Positions 27,690 through 36,428 of a stretch of 64,000 nt of DNA are shown here, piece after piece. A model generated the notes under the pieces. It was given only the letters and a program-made list of their open reading frames with translations, made no database searches and was not told the DNA's origin. A program made the translations under genes and the position numbers. Source of the DNA: Marinobacter sp. CHS3-4 (GTDB lineage: Bacteria; Pseudomonadota; Gammaproteobacteria; Pseudomonadales; Oleiphilaceae). Numbering within the stretch: position 1 is the first letter of the stretch; each line of letters starts with the position of its first letter. The DNA is taken from the NCBI RefSeq assembly GCF_030053415.1, contig NZ_JASGBJ010000001.1, positions 372,001 through 436,000 of the forward strand, in the 5' to 3' direction.

Positions 27690-28022
27690 TCAGTTGCTGG
27701 ATTGCTCGACGGTGCCTGGCTTGCGGCCCATACGTGTACAGCCAAGACAGCGCACGAAAGTGGCTTTTGCCGGCCCCAGCACCAGAGTTTCGCCAGCTTC
27801 TGCGGCGTTTCCACCCAATAGGGAGAAAGGCAGTGACACCACGTAAACGACACTGCCGACGACCGTAGTTGCCAGCAAAGCCGGGCGGGCTAACAGTGCG
27901 TCGCCGGTCATGGCCAGTGCGGTGGGCTCCTCCTCGATAGCCTGGGCATGCCCGACAGAGGAAAAAGCCAGCATGCAAACCGCCAGGGCCGTCATCACGA
28001 TGTGGGAAATCTTACCGCTCAT
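27690..28022 (-). CDS. Small predicted secreted or membrane protein, function unknown
   Basis: 110 residues with a signal peptide (hydrophobic VMTALAVCMLAFSSVGHA) and a second hydrophobic stretch (ATTVVGSVVYVVSLPFSLLGG), then a conserved-looking end GETLVLGPAKATFVRCLGC. Similar proteins in Pseudomonas carry the misleading label multidrug transporter; I do not support that function. AGGAG lies 9 nt before the ATG. The upstream leader contains two tandem 11-bp repeats. Confidence 0.75.
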   Translation of the reverse strand: MSGKISHIVMTALAVCMLAFSSVGHAQAIEEEPTALAMTGDALLARPALLATTVVGSVVYVVSLPFSLLGGNAAEAGETLVLGPAKATFVRCLGCTRMGRKPGTVEQSSN

Positions 28023-28036
28023 TTTCTTGTTACTCC

Positions 28037-28058
28037 TAAACAGGTCGTAAACAGGTCG
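28037..28058 (-). repeat. Tandem 11-bp direct repeat in a 5' leader
   Basis: TAAACAGGTCG occurs twice head to tail (28037-28047 and 28048-28058, plus strand). On the minus strand the copy nearer the gene overlaps the ribosome site of the gene at 27690-28022. A CTAGC-6-GCTAG inverted repeat follows at 28066-28081. Confidence 0.75.
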
Positions 28059-28195
28059 CTGCTTTCTAGCTGTCTGGCTAGCACGAGGCGATCTTGACTT
28101 AGTTCGAATCGAGTTTAGCTCATGACGATAAACACTCTGTTAACTATGAATCATATTTGCGTATTTTCAAACGATTTTTCTGTTGCTTTATTTGT

Positions 28196-29041
28196 CTAGC
28201 GCTGGCATCGCCCGCAGTAAACAGTTGCCCGTTGATTCATGCGAATCTCTTTTAGAGTGTGGCCGCATTCTCGACAGGGCTCGTTCCCCCGACCATAGAC
28301 CAGTAGGGATTGGGCAAAATAGCCCGGCTTGCCATCGCTGTTTATAAAGTCTCTGAGCGTGGTGCCACCCATTAAGATGGCAGCTGACAGCGTTTCGCAG
28401 ATGGCCTCTGCGAGGCGGTGGTAGCGGTCCAGGCTGATGCGGCCGGCGGCCCGTTTTGGATGGATTCCGGCTTTAAACAGGGCTTCGTTTGCGTAGATAT
28501 TGCCCACGCCCACCACCACATGGTTGTCCATGATGAAGGACTTGATCGGCGTTTTTTTTCCGCGGGACCGTCGGTGCAAGAACGCGCCATTGAACTCCGG
28601 AGCCAGGGGCTCCGGCCCCAGGCTTGTCAGTAGCTGATGCGAGTCTGGCGAGTCTGTCCAGAGCCAGCAGCCAAAACGTCGGGGGTCGTTAAATCGCAGG
28701 GTGACCCCATTATGTAACTGAAGATCAATATGATCATGACGCAGAGGTTCGCTGGCATCGGTTACGACCCTCAGGCTGCCGGACATGCCAAGGTGGACGA
28801 TCAGCGTGCCGTCCTGCATCTTTGGTGTCGGCGAGTCTGATGCCGCGTGTAGCCGGATCAGCAGGTATTTTGCCCGTCGGTCCACTTCAGTAATGGTGGT
28901 GCCTTCAATGAGATCCGCCAGGTTGTCTGGTACGGGCCAGCGCAATCGGCTGTCCCTGACCACAACACTGGCAATGACCTGATTTTCGCAGTGTGGGGCG
29001 ATGCCTCGACGGGTGGTTTCTACTTCCGGTAACTCGGGCAA
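28196..29041 (-). CDS. mutM: Formamidopyrimidine-DNA glycosylase (Fpg)
   Basis: Base-excision repair enzyme that removes 8-oxoguanine and cleaves the strand. 281 residues; the family starts Met-Pro-Glu-Leu-Pro with catalytic Pro2 and Glu3, and this sequence matches only if the TTG at 29041 is the start ([14 protein letters not shown]). AGGAG lies 7 nt before that TTG. A longer ATG start at 29116 would bury the catalytic proline. The C-terminal zinc finger is CRECGHTL...VYCGRCQR. Divergent from the desaturase. Confidence 0.94.
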   Translation of the reverse strand: MPELPEVETTRRGIAPHCENQVIASVVVRDSRLRWPVPDNLADLIEGTTITEVDRRAKYLLIRLHAASDSPTPKMQDGTLIVHLGMSGSLRVVTDASEPLRHDHIDLQLHNGVTLRFNDPRRFGCWLWTDSPDSHQLLTSLGPEPLAPEFNGAFLHRRSRGKKTPIKSFIMDNHVVVGVGNIYANEALFKAGIHPKRAAGRISLDRYHRLAEAICETLSAAILMGGTTLRDFINSDGKPGYFAQSLLVYGRGNEPCRECGHTLKEIRMNQRATVYCGRCQR

Positions 29042-29104
29042 GGGCGGGCTCCTCGGCTGCCAAAAAACGCAGGCTAATGTAAGCGGCAGTGTAATGAGTA
29101 ACAA

Positions 29105-29124
29105 AACTGCATCCAAATGCAGTT
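29105..29124. promoter_or_regulatory. Inverted repeat upstream of the desaturase gene
   Basis: AACTGCAT-CCAA-ATGCAGTT, perfect 8-bp arms, in the mutM/desaturase divergent region. Could be an operator or a leader hairpin. Confidence 0.5.
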
Positions 29125-29129
29125 GTTGT

Positions 29130-29147
29130 AGTGAACAAGTGTACGCT
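29130..29147. promoter_or_regulatory. FabR/DesT-like operator
   Basis: AGTGAACAAGTGTACGCT is an imperfect 18-bp palindrome (6 of 9 positions paired). It resembles the sites of TetR-family regulators of unsaturated fatty acid genes, FabR and DesT. It lies 68 bp upstream of a fatty acid desaturase, the expected target. Confidence 0.6.
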
Positions 29148-29214
29148 AAAGTAGGAAGTCCGGGTTGGGGATCTCCCTTGCCACAACCCGATGATTTCGA
29201 ACGAGGAAATTTTC

Positions 29215-30393
29215 ATGTGGTACAACGGTCTTCTGGACCTGTCGGTGATGCAGCTGGTGCTGGTTGCGCTGGGTCTGACTCACATCACCATCATCAGTGT
29301 GACGCTTTATCTTCATCGCCATTCTGCGCATAACTCCCTGGACCTGAATCCGGTTCTGGCTCATTTTTTCCGCTTCTGGCTGTGGCTGACGACCGCTACC
29401 AACACCAAGCAGTGGACCGCGATTCATCGCAAGCACCACGCAAAGTGCGAAACCGAGGATGACCCCCATAGCCCGGTGGTTCTGGGTATCCGCAAGGTGC
29501 TTTTCCAGGGCGCTGAACTATACGACGAGGCGGGTACCGAGGAAACGTTGCAGCGTTTCGGCCAGCGCACGCCGGAGGACTGGATTGAGCGCAATCTATA
29601 CTCTCGCTACAAGATGCTGGGTATTCAGCTAATGGCGGTTTTGGACCTGCTGTTGTTCGGCGTTAACGGCATCTGGATCTGGGCTGTGCAGATGATGTGG
29701 ATTCCGGTCTGGGCTGCGGGTGTGGTCAACGGTATTGGTCACTTTATGGGTTACCGCAATTTCGAGTGTTCAGACAACGCCCGGAATATCTCGCCGCTCG
29801 GCCTCTTGATTGGTGGTGAGGAGTTGCACAACAATCACCACACTTATCCGAATTCGTCAAAGCTGTCCCGTCGCTGGTACGAGATTGATATTGGCTGGGG
29901 TTACATCCGTCTGTTCCAGCTGTTTGGTCTGGCCAAGCCCAAGGGCTATCGCCCGATTGCCCATTACGTACCGGGAAAGCAGGAAGTGGATGTGGAAACG
30001 GTGCAGGCCATTGCCAACAACCGTTTCGATATCATGCGCCAGTACCGCAAGCGTGTCATGGAGCCAGTTCTGCGTCAGCAGAAGTCGCTCATGGACGATG
30101 AAATTCGCCCGCGATATCGCAAGATCAAGCGGTTGCTGTCTCGTGAGATCACGCTGATCAAGCCGAGTGAGCAGGCTCATTTGGAGTCGGCGCTTGAGAG
30201 CAACATGGTGTTGCGCCAGATTTACGAGAAAAGCCATGAGCTTCAGGAGCTCTGGCGGCGTCGCGGGCTGAAGCCTCAAGAGAAGCTGCATGCTCTTATG
30301 GAGTGGTGCCGTGAGGCAGAGGCCAGTGGTATTCGCTATCTTGAGGAGTTTGCGGATCACCTGCGGGCTTATTCGTTGCGGCCTTCCTCTTAA
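29215..30393 (+). CDS. Membrane fatty acid (acyl-CoA) desaturase
   Basis: Inner-membrane di-iron desaturase of 392 residues. The three His boxes are HRHSAH, HRKHH and HNNHH, in the order of acyl-CoA delta-9-type desaturases; hydrophobic segments flank them. About 90 residues at the C-terminus beyond the third box are charged and helical. The ATG at 29215 has GAGGAAA upstream; the longer in-frame ATG at 29191 does not. A DesT/FabR-like operator lies upstream, consistent with control by membrane lipid state. Its end faces rsmD across an inverted repeat. Confidence 0.9.
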   Translation: MWYNGLLDLSVMQLVLVALGLTHITIISVTLYLHRHSAHNSLDLNPVLAHFFRFWLWLTTATNTKQWTAIHRKHHAKCETEDDPHSPVVLGIRKVLFQGAELYDEAGTEETLQRFGQRTPEDWIERNLYSRYKMLGIQLMAVLDLLLFGVNGIWIWAVQMMWIPVWAAGVVNGIGHFMGYRNFECSDNARNISPLGLLIGGEELHNNHHTYPNSSKLSRRWYEIDIGWGYIRLFQLFGLAKPKGYRPIAHYVPGKQEVDVETVQAIANNRFDIMRQYRKRVMEPVLRQQKSLMDDEIRPRYRKIKRLLSREITLIKPSEQAHLESALESNMVLRQIYEKSHELQELWRRRGLKPQEKLHALMEWCREAEASGIRYLEEFADHLRAYSLRPSS

Positions 30394-30414
30394 CGGATTT
30401 TACTTGGGGTGTCT

Positions 30415-30510
30415 GGCCAGCGGGCGGGTACACTTTTTCGCTACGGGAAAAGAACTCGCTTCGCTCAGACACCTTTATCCCTTCGGAAAAACTGTACCCG
30501 CCCACTGGCC
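30415..30510. repeat. Long intergenic inverted repeat, type B loop (copy 1)
   Basis: Outer arms 30415-30431 and 30494-30510 pair over 17 bp with one mismatch (GGCCAGCGGGCGGGTAC against GTACCCGCCCACTGGCC). The inner arms pair partly, and the 20-nt loop (30453-30472) begins AACTCGCTTCGCTCAG. The same loop with one change occurs at 45428-45447. Here it lies between converging genes and could act as a terminator or mRNA end stabiliser. Confidence 0.85.
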
Positions 30511-30554
30511 GATCGTTCTGCGGTAATAACGCCTTTACGGTCTACTTCCTTTTT

Positions 30555-31154
30555 TTAACCTTCCTTTTGGAATAGGCAGTAGGTCACCTGTCCGGCCGTT
30601 TTCTGACGATTTAGGTGCCAGGTGTTTGGTACGGCCGGTGTTGTCAGCTCGCTTTCGTGTTCGACGTAAATCCACCCTCCTGGTTTGACCCATCCGTTGT
30701 CTTCGATCAAAGGAAAGAGTCGTTCCAGCCATCCCTGTCGGAACGGTGGGTCCATGAACAGGATGTCGACGGGTTTGCCAGGCAGCTGCTCGAGGAAAGC
30801 GTCGACGGTCTGACAGGTGACGTCTGCGTTCTCCGATTTCAGCAAGCGAAGGTTGCTGCGCAGGGCCTGGGCAAGGGCTTTGGTGTGGTCGACGAAGATG
30901 GCGCTGCCTGCGCCTCTGGACAGGGCTTCCAGGCCTAGTGCCCCTGAGCCGGCGAAGAGGTCGAGGCAGTGGCTGCCGGGCAGGTGAAAGGACAGCCAGT
31001 TGAACAGGGTTTCGCGGGTGCGGGCCGGTGTTGGCCTTACGCCGCCGACGCTTGGGAAGGTCAGTTTTCGGCTGCGCCAGTCACCTCCGATGATACGTAG
31101 CTCGCCTTTGCCGGCATCCGGGGCGGAAGTGGGTTTCTTGCGTTGTCGGGGCAT
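30555..31154 (-). CDS. rsmD: 16S rRNA (guanine966-N2)-methyltransferase
   Basis: 199-residue SAM-dependent methyltransferase. ELRIIGGDWRSRKLTFP opens the RsmD pattern, CLDLFAGSGALGLEALSRGA is the SAM site and DILFMDPPFRQG the catalytic DPPF motif. It modifies G966 in the 30S subunit. Divergent from ftsY, a common arrangement in gammaproteobacteria. Confidence 0.95.
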   Translation of the reverse strand: MPRQRKKPTSAPDAGKGELRIIGGDWRSRKLTFPSVGGVRPTPARTRETLFNWLSFHLPGSHCLDLFAGSGALGLEALSRGAGSAIFVDHTKALAQALRSNLRLLKSENADVTCQTVDAFLEQLPGKPVDILFMDPPFRQGWLERLFPLIEDNGWVKPGGWIYVEHESELTTPAVPNTWHLNRQKTAGQVTYCLFQKEG

Positions 31155-31300
31155 GATTCACGGCGTCTTTTCAAGCGTTAGTGGCATTGCCTGTTCTTTT
31201 GATGAGCTTATGGTACGAGGGTTAGTCGGGTGAGTCACTTCACCTGGACAGTCTGATAGAATACCGCCTTTCTTTTCCTGCGAATTCTACGATCAATGGT

Positions 31301-32518
31301 ATGACTATGACGGCAGAGTGGATTTCCATCGGGCTTCTGGCCTTTCTTGTTCTTGTTTTCCTGTTCGATGTGGTTGGCAATCGGCCGCCGTCGCCCCGTC
31401 CCAAGTCCGTGCCGCAAAAGAAACCAGAGCCGCAACCGGGTGCTGCCCCTAAAACGACCCCGAAGCCAGAGCTTTCAGCGCCTGAACAAGAGCCTTCAGC
31501 GCCTGAATCTGCAGAGGCCGAGCCCGCGGAAACCCCTTCTGAACCCGTCGCTCCGGCACCCCAGCCGGAGGCTGAGCCAGAACCGGAAGCCTCGCAACTC
31601 AGCGTTTTTGAGCGCATTCGGAACGGGCTAGGCAAAACCCGGGCGAATTTGACCGGCGGCTTTTCCGATCTGTTTTCTCTGGGCAAGAAGATCGACGCCG
31701 ATCTGTTGGAAGAAATAGAAACCACGCTGCTGATGGCCGATGTCGGTGTTACGGCGACCACGGAGATTGTGGAGTCCCTGACCGATAAGCTTGAGCGCAA
31801 TCAGCTCAAGGACGGCGATGCCTTGCGCACGGCACTGCGGGAGGAGTTGCACGGACTGCTTGAGGGTGTCACCAAGCCTCTGGAGATCGATAGCAGCAAA
31901 AAGCCCTTCGTCATCCTGATGGTCGGCGTCAACGGGGTGGGCAAGACCACCACCATCGGCAAGCTCACCAAGCATTTCCAGCGTGACGGTAAGTCGGTGA
32001 TGCTGGCGGCCGGGGATACCTTTCGGGCTGCGGCTGTAGAACAGCTGCAGGTCTGGGGCGACCGCAACAATGTACCGGTGATTGCACAGCATACGGGCGC
32101 AGACAGCGCATCGGTTATTTACGATGCGGTGCAATCTGCCCAATCACGGGGTATAGATGTGGTGATTGCCGATACTGCGGGCCGCCTGCAGAACAAGGAC
32201 AACCTGATGAACGAGCTGGAAAAGGTCGTTCGGGTTATCAAGAAGCTGGATGATTCTGCTCCCCATGAAGTGATGCTGACGCTGGATGCTGGCACCGGGC
32301 AGAACGCGCTCAGCCAGGCACAGGTGTTTCAGCAGGCGGTCGGTGTTAGCGGCATTACACTCACGAAACTCGACGGCACCGCCAAGGGTGGTATTGTGTT
32401 CGCCATTGCAAGGCAGCTGCAGTTGCCAATCCGTTATATCGGCGTGGGGGAGCAGGTTGATGACCTTCGCAGTTTCGACGCCCGCACCTTCGTGGATGCG
32501 CTGTTTGATGACATCTGA
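31301..32518 (+). CDS. ftsY: FtsY, signal recognition particle receptor
   Basis: Membrane-associated SRP GTPase of 405 residues. The first ~20 residues are hydrophobic, then a Pro/Glu/Ala-rich acidic A-domain to about 100, then the NG domain: GVNGVGKTTTIGKL (about residue 208), AAGDTFRAAAVEQL, DTAGRLQNKDNLM and TKLDGTAKGG. It works with Ffh and 4.5S RNA in cotranslational targeting. First gene of ftsY-ftsE-ftsX, 3 bp before ftsE. A second ATG 6 bp downstream is possible; no strong ribosome site decides. Confidence 0.96.
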   Translation: MTMTAEWISIGLLAFLVLVFLFDVVGNRPPSPRPKSVPQKKPEPQPGAAPKTTPKPELSAPEQEPSAPESAEAEPAETPSEPVAPAPQPEAEPEPEASQLSVFERIRNGLGKTRANLTGGFSDLFSLGKKIDADLLEEIETTLLMADVGVTATTEIVESLTDKLERNQLKDGDALRTALREELHGLLEGVTKPLEIDSSKKPFVILMVGVNGVGKTTTIGKLTKHFQRDGKSVMLAAGDTFRAAAVEQLQVWGDRNNVPVIAQHTGADSASVIYDAVQSAQSRGIDVVIADTAGRLQNKDNLMNELEKVVRVIKKLDDSAPHEVMLTLDAGTGQNALSQAQVFQQAVGVSGITLTKLDGTAKGGIVFAIARQLQLPIRYIGVGEQVDDLRSFDARTFVDALFDDI

Positions 32519-32521
32519 TCA

Positions 32522-33214
32522 ATGATTGAATTCCGGCAAGTTACCAAGCGCTACGACAGCGACCACACAGCGCTGGCCCAGGTTAATTTTGGCCTGGATC
32601 GGGGTGAGCTTGCCTTTCTGACCGGTCACTCGGGCGCTGGTAAAAGTACGCTGCTCAAACTGATTATGGTGATGGAGCGGCCCAGCGCCGGTGAGGTTGA
32701 AGTCGGCGGCCAGGTATTGAACCGATTGCCGCGCCGCCAGATTCCCTATATCCGACGGCACATCGGTGTGGTGTTCCAGAACCACCAGTTGCTGTTTGAC
32801 CGCACGGTTTTTCACAACGTTGCCATGCCTCTGGAAGTGATGGGCGTGCCCGCGCGAGACATCGGGCGCCGCGTTAGGGCGGCGCTGGATAAAGTAGGGC
32901 TGCTGAGCAAAGAGAAGATGAACCCGATGCAGTTGTCTGGCGGCGAGCAGCAGCGGGTTGGCATTGCCCGAGCAGTAGTGAACAAACCGCCTGTCCTGTT
33001 AGCGGACGAGCCCACGGGTAATCTGGATCCCCAGTTATCGGCGGACATCATGTCGCTGTTTGCAGAGTTTAGCCAGGTAGGTGTGACCGTGTTGATTGCC
33101 ACCCACGATGTGGCTCTGATCAACACCCTCGGACGCAGGACGCTCACTCTGGATCAGGGCAGGCTGGTGGCAGGCGGCAGTCCCGGTATTGGTGGGGAGT
33201 CGCGGCATGTCTGA
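32522..33214 (+). CDS. ftsE: FtsE, cell-division ABC ATPase
   Basis: 230-residue ABC ATPase that works with FtsX to regulate septal peptidoglycan hydrolysis through an amidase activator. Walker A is GHSGAGKST, the signature LSGGEQQRVGIARA, Walker B VLLADEPTGNL. The stop overlaps the ftsX start by 8 bp. Confidence 0.96.
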   Translation: MIEFRQVTKRYDSDHTALAQVNFGLDRGELAFLTGHSGAGKSTLLKLIMVMERPSAGEVEVGGQVLNRLPRRQIPYIRRHIGVVFQNHQLLFDRTVFHNVAMPLEVMGVPARDIGRRVRAALDKVGLLSKEKMNPMQLSGGEQQRVGIARAVVNKPPVLLADEPTGNLDPQLSADIMSLFAEFSQVGVTVLIATHDVALINTLGRRTLTLDQGRLVAGGSPGIGGESRHV

Positions 33215-34211
33215 TTCCCGAGCCCGTGCGAAGGACGTATCCCGCGGCGCGAAATCGTCCCGATCTCCCCTGGCAGAGCAGGCGACCAGTTATTTCGGGC
33301 ATCACCGCAAAGTGGCCGCTGACAGTGCCCGTCGACTTTGGCAGTCACCGGTCGCCAGCATCATGACCTGGACGGTCATGGGTGTGGCGCTGGCCTTGCC
33401 GGTGGCTTTAATGTTGCTGCTCACCAGTCTTCAGGGGGTCAGTGCCGGGTGGGAAAGTTCGGCACGGGTGACGGCTTATCTGGAACAGGATGTGTCTCTC
33501 GGTCAGGCGGAAGCGCTGAAACAGAAGGTAAGCGAAGATAGCCGCGTGGCAGAGGTGGAGCTTATTGACAGAGACGCAGCCCTGGCCGATTTTCGGGCCT
33601 CCTCAGGTCTTGAAGACGCGCTGGATTATCTGAACGACAACCCGCTACCCCACACGCTTCTGGTGACGCCCGGCGACGGTTCGCGAACGGCCGATGGCAT
33701 TCAGACCCTGCTGGCCGTAGTTGAAGGTCTGGACGGGGTAGAGCAGGTACAGGTGGATCTTGGCTGGCTCCAGCGCCTGAATGCGATGACGGAGCTGCTG
33801 GAGCGGGCAGTTTGGGCGCTGGCAATTTTGTTATCAGCCGCCGTGGTGCTGGTGATCGGCAATACAGTGCGGCTGTCGATCGAAAACCGGCGCGATGAAA
33901 TTCTGGTGGCTAAACTGGTTGGCGGGACGGATGGCTTTGTACGTCGTCCTTTTCTTTACACCGGGGCCTTTTTTGGTCTTGGCGGCGGGGTTGTCGCCTG
34001 GATACTGCTTCAGATGTCCTTATGGTGGCTCAGTGGGCCGGTCGAACGCTTGGCCGGGCTTTACCGAAGTGACTTTTCGCTCAGCGGTCTGACGTTTGAC
34101 GGTGTCCTGGCGTTGATAATCGTTGCAATGCTGCTAGGGTGGTTGGGCGCTTGGGTCGCTGTTAAGCGGCATCTCGATGACATAGAGCCCGGAGAGATAG
34201 CGGGCGGGTGA
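33207..34211 (+). CDS. ftsX: FtsX, cell-division membrane protein
   Basis: 334 residues with a basic cytoplasmic N-terminus, a membrane segment near 54-75, a periplasmic domain, and three further membrane segments at the C-terminus, the MacB/FtsX layout. The ATG at 33207 (MSDSRARAKD) overlaps the ftsE stop; a start 18 bp earlier is open but less likely. Acts as a complex with FtsE. The rpoH gene follows after 193 bp that hold its own promoter. Confidence 0.94.
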   Translation: MSDSRARAKDVSRGAKSSRSPLAEQATSYFGHHRKVAADSARRLWQSPVASIMTWTVMGVALALPVALMLLLTSLQGVSAGWESSARVTAYLEQDVSLGQAEALKQKVSEDSRVAEVELIDRDAALADFRASSGLEDALDYLNDNPLPHTLLVTPGDGSRTADGIQTLLAVVEGLDGVEQVQVDLGWLQRLNAMTELLERAVWALAILLSAAVVLVIGNTVRLSIENRRDEILVAKLVGGTDGFVRRPFLYTGAFFGLGGGVVAWILLQMSLWWLSGPVERLAGLYRSDFSLSGLTFDGVLALIIVAMLLGWLGAWVAVKRHLDDIEPGEIAGG

Positions 34212-34330
34212 TCTCGGATTGCGGCAATACCGTATTGCACGAATCAGACTCTTAAGCCTATGGTGAAGAGTAAAATTACATCTCCAAGAAACACAGGCCG
34301 TTGTTTTCAAAAGGTTTGTTTCGAGTTTGG

Positions 34331-34358
34331 GGAACTAAAATGGATCTTGGCGGTCTAA
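34331..34358 (+). promoter_or_regulatory. Near-consensus sigma-E (RpoE/AlgU) promoter for rpoH
   Basis: GGAACTA at 34331-34337, exactly 15 bp, then GTCTAA at 34353-34358. The RpoE consensus is GGAACTT-N15-GTCTAA, so only one base differs. Transcription would begin near 34365, about 40 nt before the rpoH start. Envelope-stress control of rpoH is known in E. coli and Pseudomonas. Confidence 0.75.
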
Positions 34359-34404
34359 GTAAGTATTGATATATTTATTGACCGTCATGTTCGGAGGGGA
34401 AAGC

Positions 34405-35274
34405 ATGGGTACGAACCTACAGGTTCTCGACAGACTGGTCCCGGGCGCCAATCTTGAATCGTATATTCAGGCGGCAAGCCAGATTCCGGTTTTGTCCGTT
34501 GAGGAAGAGCGAAAGCTTTCTGAGCGGCTGCATTACGAAGGTGATGTGGATGCTGCGCGGGAGTTGGTGCTGTCTCACCTCCGCTTCGTTATTCACATCG
34601 CCCGCAGTTACGCCGGTTATGGCCTGAATCAGGCGGATCTGATCCAGGAAGGTAACGTTGGGCTGATGAAGGCAGTAAAGCGATTCAACCCGGAATACGG
34701 TGTGCGGTTGGTCTCTTTTGCTGTTCATTGGATCAAGGCCGAAATTCACGAGTTTATTCTGCGCAACTGGCGTATCGTGAAAGTGGCCACAACCAAAGCC
34801 CAGCGTAAGCTGTTCTTCAATTTGCGCAGTCAGAAGAAGAAGCTGGCGTGGCTGAGCCATGATGAGTTGAACGCAGTGGCGAGCGACCTGGGTGTGGAGC
34901 CCAAGGTTGTTCGTGAGATGGAAGGTCGCCTTGCTTCTCAGGATACGGCTTTTGATGGACCGCAGGACGATGACGACGACAACGCCTATCAGGCGCCGGC
35001 GTATTTCTTGGAAGACAAACGCAGCAACCCGGCGACACAGCTGGAGAACGCAGACTGGACTGACGATTCCAATGGTCGCCTGATGGCAGCTTTAGCTGAG
35101 CTGGATGAGCGAAGTCAGGACATCCTACGTGAACGCTGGTTGTCCGACAGCAAGTCAACGCTGCACGATCTGGCGGATCGTTATGGTGTGTCGGCTGAGC
35201 GGATTCGTCAGCTTGAAAAGAACGCCATGAAGAAGATTCGGGCGCACATGACCGCGGATTCTGAAGCGGCTTGA
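34405..35274 (+). CDS. rpoH: RpoH, heat-shock sigma factor (sigma-32)
   Basis: 289 residues, normal for RpoH. Region 2 shows [19 protein letters not shown] then [18 protein letters not shown], the RpoH box is [10 protein letters not shown], and region 4 is [20 protein letters not shown]. It directs transcription of heat-shock chaperones and proteases. I chose the ATG at 34405 because GGAGGGGA lies directly before it; the in-frame extension from 34366 overlaps the sigma-E transcription start. It follows ftsX as in other gammaproteobacteria, with an added sigma-E promoter. Confidence 0.96.
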   Translation: MGTNLQVLDRLVPGANLESYIQAASQIPVLSVEEERKLSERLHYEGDVDAARELVLSHLRFVIHIARSYAGYGLNQADLIQEGNVGLMKAVKRFNPEYGVRLVSFAVHWIKAEIHEFILRNWRIVKVATTKAQRKLFFNLRSQKKKLAWLSHDELNAVASDLGVEPKVVREMEGRLASQDTAFDGPQDDDDDNAYQAPAYFLEDKRSNPATQLENADWTDDSNGRLMAALAELDERSQDILRERWLSDSKSTLHDLADRYGVSAERIRQLEKNAMKKIRAHMTADSEAA

Positions 35275-35300
35275 TTGCGATCTAGATTTAAGACTTATTT

Positions 35301-35337
35301 AAACGCCACCACCCCTCAAGGGCTGGTGGCGTTTTTG
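35301..35337 (+). terminator. Intrinsic terminator of rpoH
   Basis: AAACGCCACCA (35301-35311) pairs with TGGTGGCGTTT (35324-35334), followed by more T. A loop of 12 nt with internal CCC/GGG pairing. Confidence 0.9.
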
Positions 35338-35369
35338 TTTGTATACTCTTTGTTTAAACATTGGTGGTG

Positions 35370-35479
35370 GAGGCCAGTGGATGGTTACTTTCAAAACACG
35401 CTGTGAATACGTCCCTGTGCGCTTGTGCTCCGCCATCCATGGCTCCGCACAGTTTTGAAAGTAACCATCCACTGGCCTC
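35370..35479. repeat. Long intergenic inverted repeat, type A loop (copy 1, reversed)
   Basis: Arms 35370-35397 and 35452-35479 are a perfect 28-bp inverted repeat. The 54-nt loop, read on the minus strand, contains TGCGGAGCCATGGATGGC then GGAGC and a segment near GACGTATTCACAGCG. The same loop appears at 45299-45355 and 54987-55037, with quite different arms. Confidence 0.88.
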
Positions 35480-35510
35480 ATCGGACTCAGGAGTTGGGAT
35501 CTAAACAATT

Positions 35511-36425
35511 ATGAAGAACAACAAGACTCACATTGCTTTTCTGGGCGTGGGATTAATGGGCGCACCCATGGTCCGCAATCTGTTAGACGCTGGCTATTCA
35601 ACGGCAATTTGGAATCGCACGGCAAGTAAGTGTGAGCCTTTCCAGCACGAGGCGATCATCGCAGAAACGCCGGAAGATGCCGTTCGGGATGCTGACGTTG
35701 TCATTACCATGTTGGAAAACGGCGATGTGGTGGACCATGTGATGGTGGAGCAGGGCGGCATCGGGGCTTTGAAAGCCGGGGCTGTCTATGTCGACATGAG
35801 TTCGGTGCAGCCATCGCTGGCGCGGCGTCATGCGGAGTTGGCCCTAAAGCAGAGCGCTGGGTATGTGGATGCGCCGGTGTCCGGTGGCACCGTCGGTGCT
35901 GTAGGCGCGGCGTTGAGCATTATGGCCGGTGGTTCTGAGGAAAACGTTGATCGGGTTCGGCCTGTTTTTGAAGCGCTGGGAAAATGCACGCACATCGGTC
36001 CGGTTGGTAGCGGGCAGCTGGCCAAGCTGGCGAACCAGGCGATTGTGGGGATTACCATTGGTGCCGTGTCTGAAGCCATGTTGCTGGCCGCCGAGGGTGG
36101 AGCTGATCCAGCGGCGGTTCGGGAGGCCTTGATGGGCGGTTTTGCCGGCAGCCGGATTCTGGAGCTGCACGGCCAGCGAATGATTGACCGGGATTTTGCG
36201 CCAGGTGCGCCTGCGCGAATTCAATTGAAGGACCTCCGTATGATTCTGGACGAGGCCCGGGCCGAGGGGTTGACGTTGCCGCTCGCGCAGCAGGTTCATA
36301 ACGGGTACCTCAGTCTGATTGCCAATGGCCATAGCGAGGTGGATCACAGTGGTTTGCTGCTGGAGCTGGAGCATCAGAACGGTGTTCGAATGGGCTCTTC
36401 CATTACCAAAAAGAAAGGGGGCTGA
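35511..36425 (+). CDS. NAD(P)-dependent 3-hydroxyacid dehydrogenase (GlxR/GarR-like)
   Basis: 304-residue member of the 3-hydroxyisobutyrate dehydrogenase family: FLGVGLMGAPMVRNLL (nucleotide loop), VDAPVSGGTVGAVGAALSI, and GSGQLAKLANQ with the catalytic Lys. With hyi next door the likely reaction is reduction of tartronate semialdehyde to glycerate. Paralogs that use hydroxyisobutyrate or other acids look alike, so the substrate is not certain. It ends 3 bp before hyi. No glyoxylate carboligase is nearby. Confidence 0.82.
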   Translation: MKNNKTHIAFLGVGLMGAPMVRNLLDAGYSTAIWNRTASKCEPFQHEAIIAETPEDAVRDADVVITMLENGDVVDHVMVEQGGIGALKAGAVYVDMSSVQPSLARRHAELALKQSAGYVDAPVSGGTVGAVGAALSIMAGGSEENVDRVRPVFEALGKCTHIGPVGSGQLAKLANQAIVGITIGAVSEAMLLAAEGGADPAAVREALMGGFAGSRILELHGQRMIDRDFAPGAPARIQLKDLRMILDEARAEGLTLPLAQQVHNGYLSLIANGHSEVDHSGLLLELEHQNGVRMGSSITKKKGG

Positions 36426-36428
36426 GCT

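Noticed and set aside
28196..29116. Longer mutM starting at ATG 29116
   Set aside because: It would place the catalytic N-terminal proline internally; the TTG with a good ribosome site gives the correct start.
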